Assembly: GCA_001839685.1 (NCBI GenBank) | Contig: MLAK01000868.1 | Span: 1 to 52,773, forward strand | Length of the DNA stretch: 52,773 nt | From: Tritrichomonas foetus | Lineage: Eukaryota > Parabasalia > Tritrichomonadida > Tritrichomonadidae | Direction: 5' to 3' | Shown here: piece after piece, positions 1-9,350 of the stretch | Numbering within the stretch: position 1 is the stretch's first letter | Layout of the letters: the number at the start of each line of letters is the position of its first letter | Made by a program: the position numbers and the translations under genes | Notes under the pieces: model-generated | Database searches by the model: none | Seen by the model: only the letters and a program-made list of their open reading frames with translations | Told to the model about the DNA's origin: nothing

Positions 1-115
1 TGAATATTCAGATAAAGGAATAATGAATATTCAAGTAAAATAATAATGATTATTCAGGTAAAGTAATAATGAATATTCAGATAAAGGAATAATGAATATT
101 CAGGTAAAGTCAAGA
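1..115. repeat. 23-bp tandem repeat, 5 copies
   Basis: Five head-to-tail 23-base units (1-23, 24-46, 47-69, 70-92, 93-115), each opening with TGAATATTCA or a one-base variant. Units 1 and 4 are identical. The array runs off the window start, so its full length is unknown. It lies downstream of the kinase gene that ends at 177. No coding role is seen. Confidence 0.9.
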
Positions 116-176
116 ATAAAAGAATGTTTTGTGTAAAAATACAGTTTATTGATTCTATATAACAAAGTGAGTGATT

Positions 177-1487
177 CTATATAACATATTCGCCATAATC
201 AGAAAAATCTTTGAGATACAAATCATCAAGCGATAAAAAGTCACAATCAAAGTTTACTTTTGAATTATGGCAAGAATTATGTTCTATATTTTGTGGTATA
301 TAATCTGGCACATACTTTTTTTCATGAACATTATTGAAAACAATGCCATCGAAAAATTTATGATCTTTGATTTCTTCAAGTGTTGATAATCGTTTGGTTG
401 GATTCTTTTCTAAAAGCATGTCAATGAAGGACTTGAGTGATTCTGGGATTGTTGATGGATAGTGATGCTTATTATTGCAGATTGAATTAAACATTCTTGC
501 ATGATTAGATGATTCAAAAGGTGTGGCTCCGAATAAAAGTTCGTATGTTAATATTCCAAGACACCACCAATCAGCAGCAAATCCATAATTTTGCCTTTTA
601 ACGATTTCTGGTGCCAAATATTCTGCTGTTCCGCAGAATGTTTTCGCTGGGTTTTCTTCACTGATGCTTTTTGAGAGACCAAAGTCAACTAATTTAATAT
701 GTCCTTCTGAATCAATTAAAATGTTTTCTGTTTTTAAATCACGATAAATAATTCCTTTTTGATGAAGTGCATCAAGTGCCAAAGCAATCTCTGCAATATA
801 GAGACGAATTTCATCAATTGATGGTGAATTGTCAATTTCTGTTGATCCTGGACATCGATCAAAGAGACATTCTCCTTTTATATATTCAAGTCCAATATAA
901 ACATACTTTTCCGATTGAAAAGTGAATTTGAAATTGGTGATGAATGGACAATTTGTTACTTTTAATGTATTCCTTTCATTATATACAATTTCAAATTCAT
1001 CTTTAATATTTTCCTTAGGGATGATTTTGATAGCAACTAATTCTTCGGATTTTTTATGTTTACATAATACAACTTGTCCATATTGTCCTCGTCCCAATTC
1101 ACCAATGATCTCAAAATCATCAATTGATAATTTAGACATTTTGTATATGATATTGCGTATGATTCTACTGATTTGATTAAGCTCATTTCGATCTTGAGAA
1201 ATGAGATGAAGAGGTTTTCCTCCTTTTGGCTGGATGAACAAGTTCACTCGATGAGCAGATGGAATGATTGCTGTTGTTAAATCAGGTGTGATTGGGATTA
1301 TTCTTTGAATACAATGTTTTTTGAATTTCATCAGGTAAATCTTTCGATTATCAATTACAACATAACTTTTTTGTTGCATTCCACATTTGGAAGAGACTTT
1401 GGTCATTTGTTTGATGAAAACTGGATGTGTAAATCTTACCTTCTTCATTTTCGTAGATCTTGTTAATGAAGTGTTTATGTATGTCAT
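177..1487 (-). CDS. AGC-family protein kinase with N-terminal PH-like domain (AKT-like)
   Basis: Predicted Ser/Thr kinase of the AGC group, 436 aa from the first ATG. The open frame extends to 1571, but that codon is TTG. The ATG at 1487 follows an initiator-like CCTTCACAATTT by a few bases. Residues about 35-115 look like a PH domain (KSYVVID, LFIQPKGGKPLHLIS), which would give phosphoinositide binding. The kinase domain spans about 124-375, with a GRGQYGQV glycine loop, catalytic YRDLKTEN (Asp about 250), DFG about 268 and activation loop TFCGT about 283, the usual PDK1-type site. The C-tail contains VPDYIP and ends in FSDYGEY, resembling an AGC hydrophobic motif. The domain order is that of AKT/PKB. 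A second PH-AGC kinase lies at 22576. The substrate is unknown. Confidence 0.88.
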   Translation of the reverse strand: MTYINTSLTRSTKMKKVRFTHPVFIKQMTKVSSKCGMQQKSYVVIDNRKIYLMKFKKHCIQRIIPITPDLTTAIIPSAHRVNLFIQPKGGKPLHLISQDRNELNQISRIIRNIIYKMSKLSIDDFEIIGELGRGQYGQVVLCKHKKSEELVAIKIIPKENIKDEFEIVYNERNTLKVTNCPFITNFKFTFQSEKYVYIGLEYIKGECLFDRCPGSTEIDNSPSIDEIRLYIAEIALALDALHQKGIIYRDLKTENILIDSEGHIKLVDFGLSKSISEENPAKTFCGTAEYLAPEIVKRQNYGFAADWWCLGILTYELLFGATPFESSNHARMFNSICNNKHHYPSTIPESLKSFIDMLLEKNPTKRLSTLEEIKDHKFFDGIVFNNVHEKKYVPDYIPQNIEHNSCHNSKVNFDCDFLSLDDLYLKDFSDYGEYVI

Positions 1488-2376
1488 CTCAAATTGTGAA
1501 GGAATAAGATAAATTCGGTGATTTCTTTCAAAATTTTTAAAAATTCTGTTGTGCACAATAAACAAAACCAAATTGAAAGGATCGTATTATTAAAAAGTTG
1601 TGAGAGTGAATTTAAAAAGTCTCACGATACCATCGGAAATAGTGCAACTTTTGAAAACATTTGAATATGAGTGTTCACATTCGCACAAAATTGATAAGGG
1701 TCCAAACAATTTTTGAAAAGGAAATCAACAATTTTAAATATTCAATGAATTCTGAAAAGTTAGTAATGCCATGTTTCATTAAACTATTCCATAAAACTCA
1801 GGCTTTTAACGCTAAAAATGACTTAATTTGTAGTTTTCGAAAAATTATTCCGATAAAAATTATATCATACAATTCACCAGACGTAATTCACATTTTTCTT
1901 CACTTTGGAATGGCGATATATGATACTTCTGTTCACATCTATCATATTGCTAGATAACTGAATGAGAATTGACAAAAGTAAAGAATCGAAAAAAAAAATA
2001 AATTAGATGAGGTTTCTCAAAAGACTTGTCATCATTATCAATATGGTTTAGTAATTTCAGATTCTTTTTCAATATATAAGATTTTTTGTTGGAATTGACG
2101 ATCCTATGTATCGGTACTTTTATCTTGGAAATCTAGAAAACCTGATTAATTTTCATCTTGAACATTTAAGGTCAAAAGAAAAGTCAAATTATTGAAAAGT
2201 GTTCATGGTATAACTGGTCTAGCATTATACACTTTTTGATAGAATTAAAAAGAGTTTCACTGAAAAAATTGCTTAGGATACAAAACTACATTAAGTATCA
2301 TTGAAAAATATGCATTATGAAGTCATAAAAATTTTAAAATAAAATCATTAATAAAAAGCTTTATAAACATGAAATC
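1488..2376. other. Intergenic region, one doubtful small ORF
   Basis: About 890 bases between two minus-strand genes. A plus-strand ORF with ATG at 1667 runs to 1957 (96 codons), but it shows no recognisable domain and an ordinary AT-rich composition. I regard it as doubtful. The region also holds copy A of the dispersed ~55-bp element (2168-2221). Nothing else is recognisable. Confidence 0.5.
2168..2221 (+). repeat. Dispersed ~55-bp element, copy A
   Basis: Runs from AAGGTCAAAAGAAAAGTC to AACTGGTCT and matches copy B at 4586-4640 (+) and copy C at 38774-38829 (-) over its whole length with few mismatches. All three share GAAAAGTGTTCA and AACTGGTC. Flanking sequence is not similar between copies. 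This copy lies outside any predicted gene. Read in the frame used by copy C it encodes a similar peptide ending in NWS. Confidence 0.8.
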
Positions 2377-3615
2377 TCAGCCAATGATTGCTTGAGCTTT
2401 CAAATCGAGGAGCACTTTTTGTTCATGAACTCGTTTGATCCATCTGTCAATTTGGTCCTTCAGGTGTTGCAGTCTGATGATTCCAAGTGTTTTTGGTTTG
2501 CACCAAGTGATAACAACTCTTTCGTCAACTTCATCAATGAAGCCTTTGATTATTTCTGCCGCAAGAGCCTTCAAAACAATAATTTCGACCTTATTTTTTG
2601 GAATTTTACAAACAGTGCAAATTTCATCAAATGAAAACACTCTAGACTCAAAAGGTCTCTGGAAAATTAATTGCAACAAAACAGAAATTGTCACTTTGAA
2701 TTTGATTGTTTCAACATGAGAAGCAAATTGTGGCTTAGTTGAAATGATTGGGAGATAATGTGTATTGAATTCATCAATAATGGTTGGTGAGCCACTATCC
2801 AGCAGTTTTACTAATTTGTACATCCATTCATTTTCTGTATTGACTAAAATTTGAACGATTGGATGATCGGCAAGTTCGCCAAATGAGCACACATTTTTAG
2901 ACACAAGACCAGCATAACAAAGATCATATGCCAAAACCACATCATTGTATGATCTTGATGTCGAAAGATACATCAAAGCATGCTCGTAAAAGGTATCATT
3001 ATCACCATTGGCTTTATCTAAAGTTGACTGAACACGATAGAAAAGCGATCTAACAATCATTGGTGATGAATATGATATTCGATTTTCAATTTCATTTGTT
3101 AGTTGCAGTGATGTCTCAAAATCGCCATTAATGATGTACTGAGAAACCATTTGAAGTGAAAGCCAATCGCTAGCGTTTTGGTGTGATGAAAAAAGCGACA
3201 ATGATTTTTTCAAGAAGTCGAGGGCGGCATCTGGCGCTGAAAATTCTTGGCTAACGAGATAGATGATTTGTGCGTGATGCATTGGATCAAGGTAATCTGC
3301 GAAAAATTTGATCCACTGATCCAGTCCATCAAACGATTTCGGATTAGTGACATCATAAACTGCGATTGCCGCTTGCGCCTTCCGATAATATATCGGGCCA
3401 AGTGAACGATATATTTCCTGTCCAGCTGTATCCCATATTTGCATCATAATGGTGTGTCCTTTTATTTCTGTTTTAAAGGTATGAAATAATGCGCCGATTG
3501 TACTTTTTTGTTCTGAGTCGAAACTGTTTTGGACAAAACGATGAATAAGAGACGTCTTTCCAACTTCTGAATCGCCGATTAAAACTATGCTGAAAGTTGG
3601 CACAGAGTCATACAT
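2377..3615 (-). CDS. Rab-type GTPase N-half fused to proteasome lid subunit Rpn9/PSMD13-like protein
   Basis: One uninterrupted 412-aa frame with two unrelated halves. Residues 1 to about 98 are a Rab-like G domain: P-loop GDSEVGKT at 14-21, a switch I threonine, WDTAGQE at 61-67, then AVYDVTNPKSF. The G4 NKxD and G5 motifs are absent, so a complete nucleotide pocket is missing. From about residue 100 (DPMHHAQIIYLV onward) to the end it follows PSMD13/Rpn9, including the C-terminal PCI winged helix (FSFDEICTVCKIP, IKGFIDEVDERVVITW, LKDQIDRW). Rpn9 is a scaffold subunit of the 26S proteasome lid. About its first 50-60 residues are replaced. The junction lies near 3285-3335. The TTG at 3633 is not used as the start; the ATG at 3615 directly precedes the GTPase fold. 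It could be a genuine chimera, a deletion between adjacent genes, or an assembly join. Confidence 0.85.
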   Translation of the reverse strand: MYDSVPTFSIVLIGDSEVGKTSLIHRFVQNSFDSEQKSTIGALFHTFKTEIKGHTIMMQIWDTAGQEIYRSLGPIYYRKAQAAIAVYDVTNPKSFDGLDQWIKFFADYLDPMHHAQIIYLVSQEFSAPDAALDFLKKSLSLFSSHQNASDWLSLQMVSQYIINGDFETSLQLTNEIENRISYSSPMIVRSLFYRVQSTLDKANGDNDTFYEHALMYLSTSRSYNDVVLAYDLCYAGLVSKNVCSFGELADHPIVQILVNTENEWMYKLVKLLDSGSPTIIDEFNTHYLPIISTKPQFASHVETIKFKVTISVLLQLIFQRPFESRVFSFDEICTVCKIPKNKVEIIVLKALAAEIIKGFIDEVDERVVITWCKPKTLGIIRLQHLKDQIDRWIKRVHEQKVLLDLKAQAIIG

Positions 3616-3969
3616 CGGGGAAAACAAATCCAATGATGATATTTATTGAATTTTTTGAATACATTTTCAATGAAATCTTTTTCTGAGTTTGTCAATTCAT
3701 AGACCAAATAATCTATCAAAATACCGAAAAAGTCCCATCAGAATTGAGGCCCTCATTAACGCTGCTCTAAGATGAACATCATATGATTTGAATATTACCT
3801 TGATTTTGTTATGAAACAAGGAAGGTACTTGATGAATTTTTTATCATCTTCATTTAAATTTATGAATAATGACAAAATAATTATTTGGATAAAAGTAAAA
3901 AATGTATGGATCAGATTTATGTAACACTTTATGGAATCATCTTGCAAAAAATTGCAGATATTCATTTTA
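3616..3969. other. Intergenic, no gene seen
   Basis: About 350 AT-rich bases between the Rab-Rpn9 gene and the small gene ending at 3970, both on the minus strand. It should contain the promoter of the chimeric gene. A TCATCATTGG near 3635 (minus strand) resembles an initiator. No RNA gene or repeat is seen. Confidence 0.5.
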
Positions 3970-4290
3970 TCAATGATTAGAAATTTTATTTCCATCATCG
4001 AGTTGATTAAATAATAAATATGGAACAATTGATTCACTAGAAGCAGGGATTAGTGAATCTACAGGAATTCCACTCTTCTTCATAATCCCTAAAAGAGTGA
4101 TTTGTTTAATTTGTTTGTCTCTTTGGTTTCTCAAATAATGTTTTACTGCTTTTTCTGAAATACTTCTTGCTTCCCCTCTCAGTTTCTTAAGCAGATTTTC
4201 CCTTTGAGTTTCAGATAAATCATAAAATGAATCAAGATGTTTTCGAAAAGCAAATGTAAGATCACTGTTCTTGGTATTTCGTATTAACAT
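3970..4290 (-). CDS. Small protein of unknown function
   Basis: A 106-aa protein from the ATG at 4290. An upstream in-frame ATG at 4365 would add 25 residues. I prefer 4290 because an initiator-like AAATTCACGA lies immediately before it. The protein is basic and helical (FRKHLDSFYDLSETQ, LLKKLRGEARSISEKAVKHYL) with no signal peptide or membrane segment. I do not recognise the family. The composition looks like real coding sequence. It sits upstream of the Rab-Rpn9 gene on the same strand and faces away from the TKL kinase. Confidence 0.55.
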   Translation of the reverse strand: MLIRNTKNSDLTFAFRKHLDSFYDLSETQRENLLKKLRGEARSISEKAVKHYLRNQRDKQIKQITLLGIMKKSGIPVDSLIPASSESIVPYLLFNQLDDGNKISNH

Positions 4291-4585
4291 TCGTGAATTT
4301 TTCCTTCTTTTAGTATATATATGTTTCTTTGTGTCGACTAATAAAAAAAGGAAAGGGAAAAGCATGAGTTATGTCATCAAATTTCACTTTGAATATAATC
4401 ACACAAAAAGTTCATGAACTTGAAAAAAAGTGACAGATCAAACAAATAGGTACTCTCGAATCAAGTTTATTATTGTGACGGTTTTCTGATGTAATACAGT
4501 TATTTATGCTAATATTGAAATATGCTGAGTTTAATAGGCTTTCATCAGGTGACATTCGGTTCATTCATAAATCTAAGCACTTTTT

Positions 4586-4640
4586 AAGGTCAAAAGAAAA
4601 GTTAAATTAACGAAAAGTGTTCAATGCAAAACTGGTCGCA
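4586..4640 (+). repeat. Dispersed ~55-bp element, copy B
   Basis: Second copy of the element seen at 2168-2221 and, inverted, at 38774-38829. It runs from AAGGTCAAAAGAAAAGTT to AACTGGTCG and ends about 70 bases before the preferred ATG (4711) of the TKL kinase. In the frame equivalent to copy C it contains an in-frame TAA, so here it is probably 5' flanking or 5' UTR sequence and not coding. Confidence 0.8.
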
Positions 4641-4710
4641 CTTTTGTGGTTGGAATAATCTATTCAAATTTGAATTTTTATGTGGTCATAAATTATTTTA
4701 TTCCTGCTTT

Positions 4711-7700
4711 ATGAATGCTGTAGAAATCCTTCAGAAGACAAATGAAATCATTAATCGGCTCTTTCAATTGACTCAAAATGCCGTTGTTTATAAACAATCA
4801 ATTATGTATCTCAATGGCAATATTAAATCTTTTTTTTATTCTATCCAACCACTTAAAAATCGTGGTCTTACAAAAATGGAAATTCAATCCATATTAAATT
4901 TTAATGGTTTTGCTACTCATTTTGCAACAATATTACCGCACCTTGGAAAAAAGTGGGTAAATGCTGCATTAAATTGGCCAACACATCATATTTATGATTA
5001 CATTGATGATTTTCGTAAGAAAATAATCAAAACTTGTAAAGAATTATCAATTGATCCATCAATTATTGTTTATGACTATTCAACAGATTCATTGAATAAA
5101 TTGACTGATCTTAAACAATTAAAATTGGCTCTTTGTGAAATTTGTGAATCAGCCATTTCTTGTCAAAATTCTATTGATATTCAACAGCTCATCACTGCCA
5201 GACTAAATTCGATAAATAACTACTTTTCTGAACACTCTTCTTCTAAGGAGTTACCTTCAGTTTCCCAAATTCCAATAACAAAATTGAAAAACCGAATGGA
5301 CAAAGAACTCGCTGCATTCACATCAATCAGCATTCCAGTCGATGATTTAAAACTCAGTGAAAAACTTGGAAGTGGAGGTTTCGGAACGGTTTATAAAGCA
5401 ACAAGACTTTCAACTGGAGAACTTCTAGCTGTCAAAGAAATTCGAGCAGACAAGCTTTCAATGAGTGTTTGGGCATCTTTGTATTCAGAAGTTGCAACAA
5501 TGGCGCCTTTAAAACATCCTTTTGTTTTAGAACTAGTTGGTGTTCATGTAAAAGAACCATACAGAATCATTACGCGTTATTGCTCAGGTAAATCACTCTT
5601 TGATCGTCTTCACCAATACCCTAACGCTAATTACACTAATAAGAATAACAATAATAATACATCTACAAATAATAGTATAAATAAAGATGGTATGACTAAT
5701 GATGGTTGTTTGACAGCTTCACAGTTAACTAAAATTGCCTATCAAGTTGCTGAAGGAATGATGTTTTTGCATGCAAATGGAATCGTGCATCGTGATTTAA
5801 AAACCATGAATATTCTTTTAGATGATGGCAATGTGGCTAAAATAGCAGATTTTGGACTTGCTGGAATGTTAAAAAATAATAAAGAACTTGTTGGTGGAGT
5901 AGGAACACCACATTACTCGGCTCCTGAAGTTCTCGAAAGGAAAAGATATGGACCAAAAGTCGATATTTATTCATATGGAATGATTTTATGGGAAATGGCA
6001 ATGAAACAAGTGCCTTATCGTGGTAAAACGCATCAAGCAATTTATGATCAAGTTGTTCATAAAAATTGGAGACCTTCCTTTAATAAAACCGTATCAGAAG
6101 ATATGAAAAGACTTATCACAAAATGTTGGAATGTAAATCCAAATGAAAGACCTGATTTTTCAGAAATTGTAGAATTATTCAAAAAAGGGAAAATATACTT
6201 CGAAGGTGCTGATCCTTTGTCAGCCCAAGATTTTATTAATAATCATAATAATTATTCAAATAGTATCAATAATATAGCTAATCTTAATGAACATTCACAC
6301 AATAATATTCAAAATAATAATTATTTTGGCCAAGAAGTGATAATTCCTCTTGATTATGAATATATTGAAAATGTTTTAAATGATCCATCTTCGATTAATT
6401 ATCATCATATTGCTAATTATTTAGTAACAAATCTTAATAATGAAAATAGACAAAGAATAAGGAAATTGAAATTTTTTTCGAATCCATTTTTAACTAATTG
6501 TTCAAATATTGATTGTGCTCTAATTCTTGCCTCCGTTTTATTAAATTCTGATGAATTTCCGATTTTTCTTGAAAAATATGGGAATTTAATGATTAAAAAT
6601 ATTTTTACTTATTCACCTGCTTCTGCTTTAAAAGCAGTAGCAAAATTCTTTATGAAAATTCCTAATGAATACTTTGATTTGATTTCTGATTTTATACCGC
6701 AGCTCGTTGATCAACTTGTCGAGAATATTTCCTCTCCTGATATTGGGATTTATATCATCAGATTCTTATCAAGATTAGATTCACAACAATTAAATAAATA
6801 TCAAATGCAAATTTTGTTGTTTTTTAACAAAAATGGGATAGATTTAATTGAAGAACAAGCTGACATTGATGCTTTTTCTAAAATTTTCCCAATTGTTCAA
6901 GATTATATCAAAAGTGAACATATTTCTTCTCTATTAAGAATATTAAAGAAAAATTTGACTATCCCCATTGATTTGATTAATTATTTAATTTCTAATACAG
7001 AAAGAGAACAAACGAACAGTTTAGTATGTTCACTTTTAACAACAGCAATTCAAAATGATGTTGGAAATTCACTTTTAAAAATCCTTGAAAATTTATCGAA
7101 TAGTGATATTGAAGATTTATCAAAATCAGAAGACATTTTTGAGATTCTTTTTTTACTTTTACAAAAACGGCATAATATAAAAGATGCGCTCTTTTTATTA
7201 TTTCAATTAGTTCAAGTTTCCAATGTTCCAAGTCTTTTATTAAATCATGAAATTTTAGAAGAGCTTTTAAGTATTGAAGGATTTATTGCCATGCGCCTTC
7301 AAATCTTTGCATCATTATATATTGATGAATCTTTTTGTCAAAACAGTGCTTATACTGATGGAGTCATGAAAATTCTTGTTGATGCACTTGGAAAACGAAC
7401 ACCACTGTTAATTAAAACATCACTTCGTTTTATTGGTGCTTTATCTACCCATTCAAGTGGTACATCATTATTAAATGATAGTGATTTATTACAAATATTT
7501 ACCCAAATCTTTTTATCGTCACCACTCGCAAACTCACCACTCTCTTTACAGATTCTAATCAATATTTCACGAGATTCTATTCAGATTCCACAAGCATCTT
7601 TAATTGTCTCCTGCTTAATGCAAGATTTATTATATAATTCTTCGAATATTTCATTAATTTTAATCACTTTACGAAGTATTATTTCTATTTCAACTAATTC

Positions 7701-8079
7701 TGTTCAGGAACATGATTTAATGAATTCAGTCATGCCTTATATTTCGAAATCATTTGAACCTCCAATTATTGTACTTGCTATGCAACTTTTTTCTGCCTGT
7801 GAAATGTCAACAATAAGGAATTTATATATTTCTCTTATTGAAAGAATTTGGATAATTCTCTCAACACCAACAATTTTATATCCGGAATTGATACTGGCTG
7901 CCATGGATTTGATTGCTACCATTTCACTTCAGTATGATCTGAAAGAATTCTTTCAGAAAACCAAATTGTTAGAATTTTTGGATTATTCTGAAGAATCTTT
8001 TCATGAAAGTTTTCCTGAAATTGCCAAATATTTAACGAATTTGAAATACACCATCACAACTTTGTCTTATTCAGAATAA
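4711..8079 (+). CDS. TKL-group protein kinase with N-terminal helical region and long helical-repeat tail
   Basis: Large predicted kinase of 1122 aa. An upstream ATG at 4624 is in frame, but the first 29 residues it adds begin inside a dispersed repeat, so I place the start at 4711. Residues 1-200 are helical, unassigned. The kinase domain is about 211-493: GSGGFGTVYK loop, AVKEI lysine, HRDLKTMN with Asp about 362, DFGLA, and APEVLERKRYGPKVDIYSYG typical of TKL kinases. An Asn-rich insert (about residues 308-333) lies between the hinge and the C-lobe. Residues about 560-1122 are Leu/Ile-rich helices like HEAT/ARM repeats, probably a binding surface. This architecture is common in trichomonad TKL kinases. 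All catalytic residues are present. The ligand and substrate are unknown. Confidence 0.88.
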   Translation: MNAVEILQKTNEIINRLFQLTQNAVVYKQSIMYLNGNIKSFFYSIQPLKNRGLTKMEIQSILNFNGFATHFATILPHLGKKWVNAALNWPTHHIYDYIDDFRKKIIKTCKELSIDPSIIVYDYSTDSLNKLTDLKQLKLALCEICESAISCQNSIDIQQLITARLNSINNYFSEHSSSKELPSVSQIPITKLKNRMDKELAAFTSISIPVDDLKLSEKLGSGGFGTVYKATRLSTGELLAVKEIRADKLSMSVWASLYSEVATMAPLKHPFVLELVGVHVKEPYRIITRYCSGKSLFDRLHQYPNANYTNKNNNNNTSTNNSINKDGMTNDGCLTASQLTKIAYQVAEGMMFLHANGIVHRDLKTMNILLDDGNVAKIADFGLAGMLKNNKELVGGVGTPHYSAPEVLERKRYGPKVDIYSYGMILWEMAMKQVPYRGKTHQAIYDQVVHKNWRPSFNKTVSEDMKRLITKCWNVNPNERPDFSEIVELFKKGKIYFEGADPLSAQDFINNHNNYSNSINNIANLNEHSHNNIQNNNYFGQEVIIPLDYEYIENVLNDPSSINYHHIANYLVTNLNNENRQRIRKLKFFSNPFLTNCSNIDCALILASVLLNSDEFPIFLEKYGNLMIKNIFTYSPASALKAVAKFFMKIPNEYFDLISDFIPQLVDQLVENISSPDIGIYIIRFLSRLDSQQLNKYQMQILLFFNKNGIDLIEEQADIDAFSKIFPIVQDYIKSEHISSLLRILKKNLTIPIDLINYLISNTEREQTNSLVCSLLTTAIQNDVGNSLLKILENLSNSDIEDLSKSEDIFEILFLLLQKRHNIKDALFLLFQLVQVSNVPSLLLNHEILEELLSIEGFIAMRLQIFASLYIDESFCQNSAYTDGVMKILVDALGKRTPLLIKTSLRFIGALSTHSSGTSLLNDSDLLQIFTQIFLSSPLANSPLSLQILINISRDSIQIPQASLIVSCLMQDLLYNSSNISLILITLRSIISISTNSVQEHDLMNSVMPYISKSFEPPIIVLAMQLFSACEMSTIRNLYISLIERIWIILSTPTILYPELILAAMDLIATISLQYDLKEFFQKTKLLEFLDYSEESFHESFPEIAKYLTNLKYTITTLSYSE

Positions 8080-8117
8080 AAATGTTTTTTATCTGCAAAA
8101 AAAAAGTTTTTTTTTTC

Positions 8118-8189
8118 CTTTTTCTTTTGTTTGTTCTTTTTCTTTTGTTTGTTCTTTTTCTTTTGTTTGTTCTTTTTCTTTTGTTAGTT
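8118..8189. repeat. 18-bp pyrimidine-rich tandem repeat, 4 copies
   Basis: Four consecutive copies of CTTTTTCTTTTGTTTGTT at 8118-8135, 8136-8153, 8154-8171 and 8172-8189, the last with one change. The array starts about 40 bases after the stop of the TKL kinase, so it would be in the 3' UTR or just beyond it. Confidence 0.9.
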
Positions 8190-8311
8190 TTTGTGTTACC
8201 AGAAGTAATTGATTTGAAAATTGTTGATTTGATTGAGTTGGTATATTAAAAAAAAAACATTTTTCTGAACCTAGAAAGCCTTTACCTTATCAGTTATGAG
8301 CAACATGTTTA

Positions 8312-8333
8312 TTTCATATCATATGATATGAAA
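8312..8333. repeat. Perfect 22-bp palindrome
   Basis: The 22 bases from TTTCATATCAT to ATGATATGAAA are identical on both strands, with no central spacer. The site lies about 210 bases upstream of the PTC7-like phosphatase ATG, in the 460-base spacer after the TKL kinase. It could be a dimeric protein-binding site. No function is shown. Confidence 0.6.
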
Positions 8334-8543
8334 CGGAGTTGTTAAAAAATGAGGCGATTATCCATTATTATTAAAACTCAATACCAAATTTTTGGGAAAA
8401 AATCAAATAAAATGTATTCATTTACTTAAGGTGCCTGTAAAAATATTAATGAGTGCATACCCTTAGGTACCCAATTAAAAGCATTATATGAAAAAGAGAA
8501 AGAATTGATGATTAGATATGACATGTGATATAAAAAATATAAA

Positions 8544-9350
8544 ATGTTATCGAATTCGAAGAATAACAAGATAAATTCTTTTGCTCGTTTTCTTAAAATC
8601 ATCTCGAAAGCTTGCCTGATTCCCCACCCCGAGAAAGCGCATTTTGGCGGCGAAGATTATTATTTTATCTCGAAAAATAATACGACAATTGGAGTTGCTG
8701 ACGGTGTTGGCGGATGGGCCGATCATCCTGGGGCAAGTTCCACGAAGTACAGCCATGATCTAATGAACTTTTGCAACGAATGTTCATATATCACTGATCC
8801 TCTCCTTATTCTTCAGACTGCCTATGAAAAATTGGATTTTTCAATTAAAGGATCAACAACTGCACTTGTTGCACAAGTCTGTGATAAATCCCTTCATGTT
8901 TGTAATGTTGGAGATTCTGCTTTGAGTGTTTATCGTAAAAATAAACGTGTTTTTCAAACAACAGACACACTCCATGGTTTCAACTTTCCTTACCAACTAG
9001 GTTCTGCTAAAAGAGACAATCCATCTGATGGCACTTATGACATTGTTCCAATCCAGCCAGGTGATGTGATTGTGGCTGGATCTGATGGGCTCTGGGATAA
9101 TGTGTGGAATAATGATATCGAAAAGCACATTGAAAAGGTTGTTATTGATTCAAACTCTAAACATGAAATGATGCAAAAATTGGCTGATTTACTTGGAAAT
9201 GATGCTCATAAAAATGGGAAGGATAGATTATTTAATTCACCATTTGCACAAGATGCTCTCAATCATGGATACAGATACATTGGAGGAAAACTTGATGATG
9301 TGACGGTAGTGGCATCTATTGTTGTTGAAGATGAAAAAGTCAATGAATAA
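8544..9350 (+). CDS. PP2C-family Ser/Thr phosphatase, PTC7/PPTC7 type
   Basis: A 268-aa protein matching the small PTC7 branch of metal-dependent PP2C phosphatases, which dephosphorylate Ser/Thr using two bound Mn/Mg ions. The metal motif GVADGVGGWADHPGASS (about residues 52-68), VCNVGDSALSVY (about 118), VIVAGSDGLWDN (about 170) and the C-terminal KLDDVTVVASIV (about 249) are in the family order. The length is close to the usual 280-300 aa. PTC7 proteins are mitochondrial in yeast and animals. The first 25 residues here (SNSKNNKINSFARFLK) are basic and Ser/Asn-rich, so a hydrogenosomal targeting signal is possible but unproven. The ATG at 8544 opens the frame. Confidence 0.9.
   Translation: MLSNSKNNKINSFARFLKIISKACLIPHPEKAHFGGEDYYFISKNNTTIGVADGVGGWADHPGASSTKYSHDLMNFCNECSYITDPLLILQTAYEKLDFSIKGSTTALVAQVCDKSLHVCNVGDSALSVYRKNKRVFQTTDTLHGFNFPYQLGSAKRDNPSDGTYDIVPIQPGDVIVAGSDGLWDNVWNNDIEKHIEKVVIDSNSKHEMMQKLADLLGNDAHKNGKDRLFNSPFAQDALNHGYRYIGGKLDDVTVVASIVVEDEKVNE

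Noticed and set aside
1488..1571. N-terminal extension of the first kinase from a TTG start
   Set aside because: The codon at 1571 is TTG. The first ATG (1487) follows an initiator-like motif and still includes the whole PH-like domain.
1667..1957. Possible 96-codon plus-strand gene
   Set aside because: No domain, no convincing promoter and AT-rich random-like composition. Noted only in the intergenic entry.
4624..4710. Longer N-terminus of the TKL kinase
   Set aside because: It begins inside the dispersed element and encodes Cys/Trp/Phe-rich sequence unlike the rest. The ATG at 4711 is more plausible.
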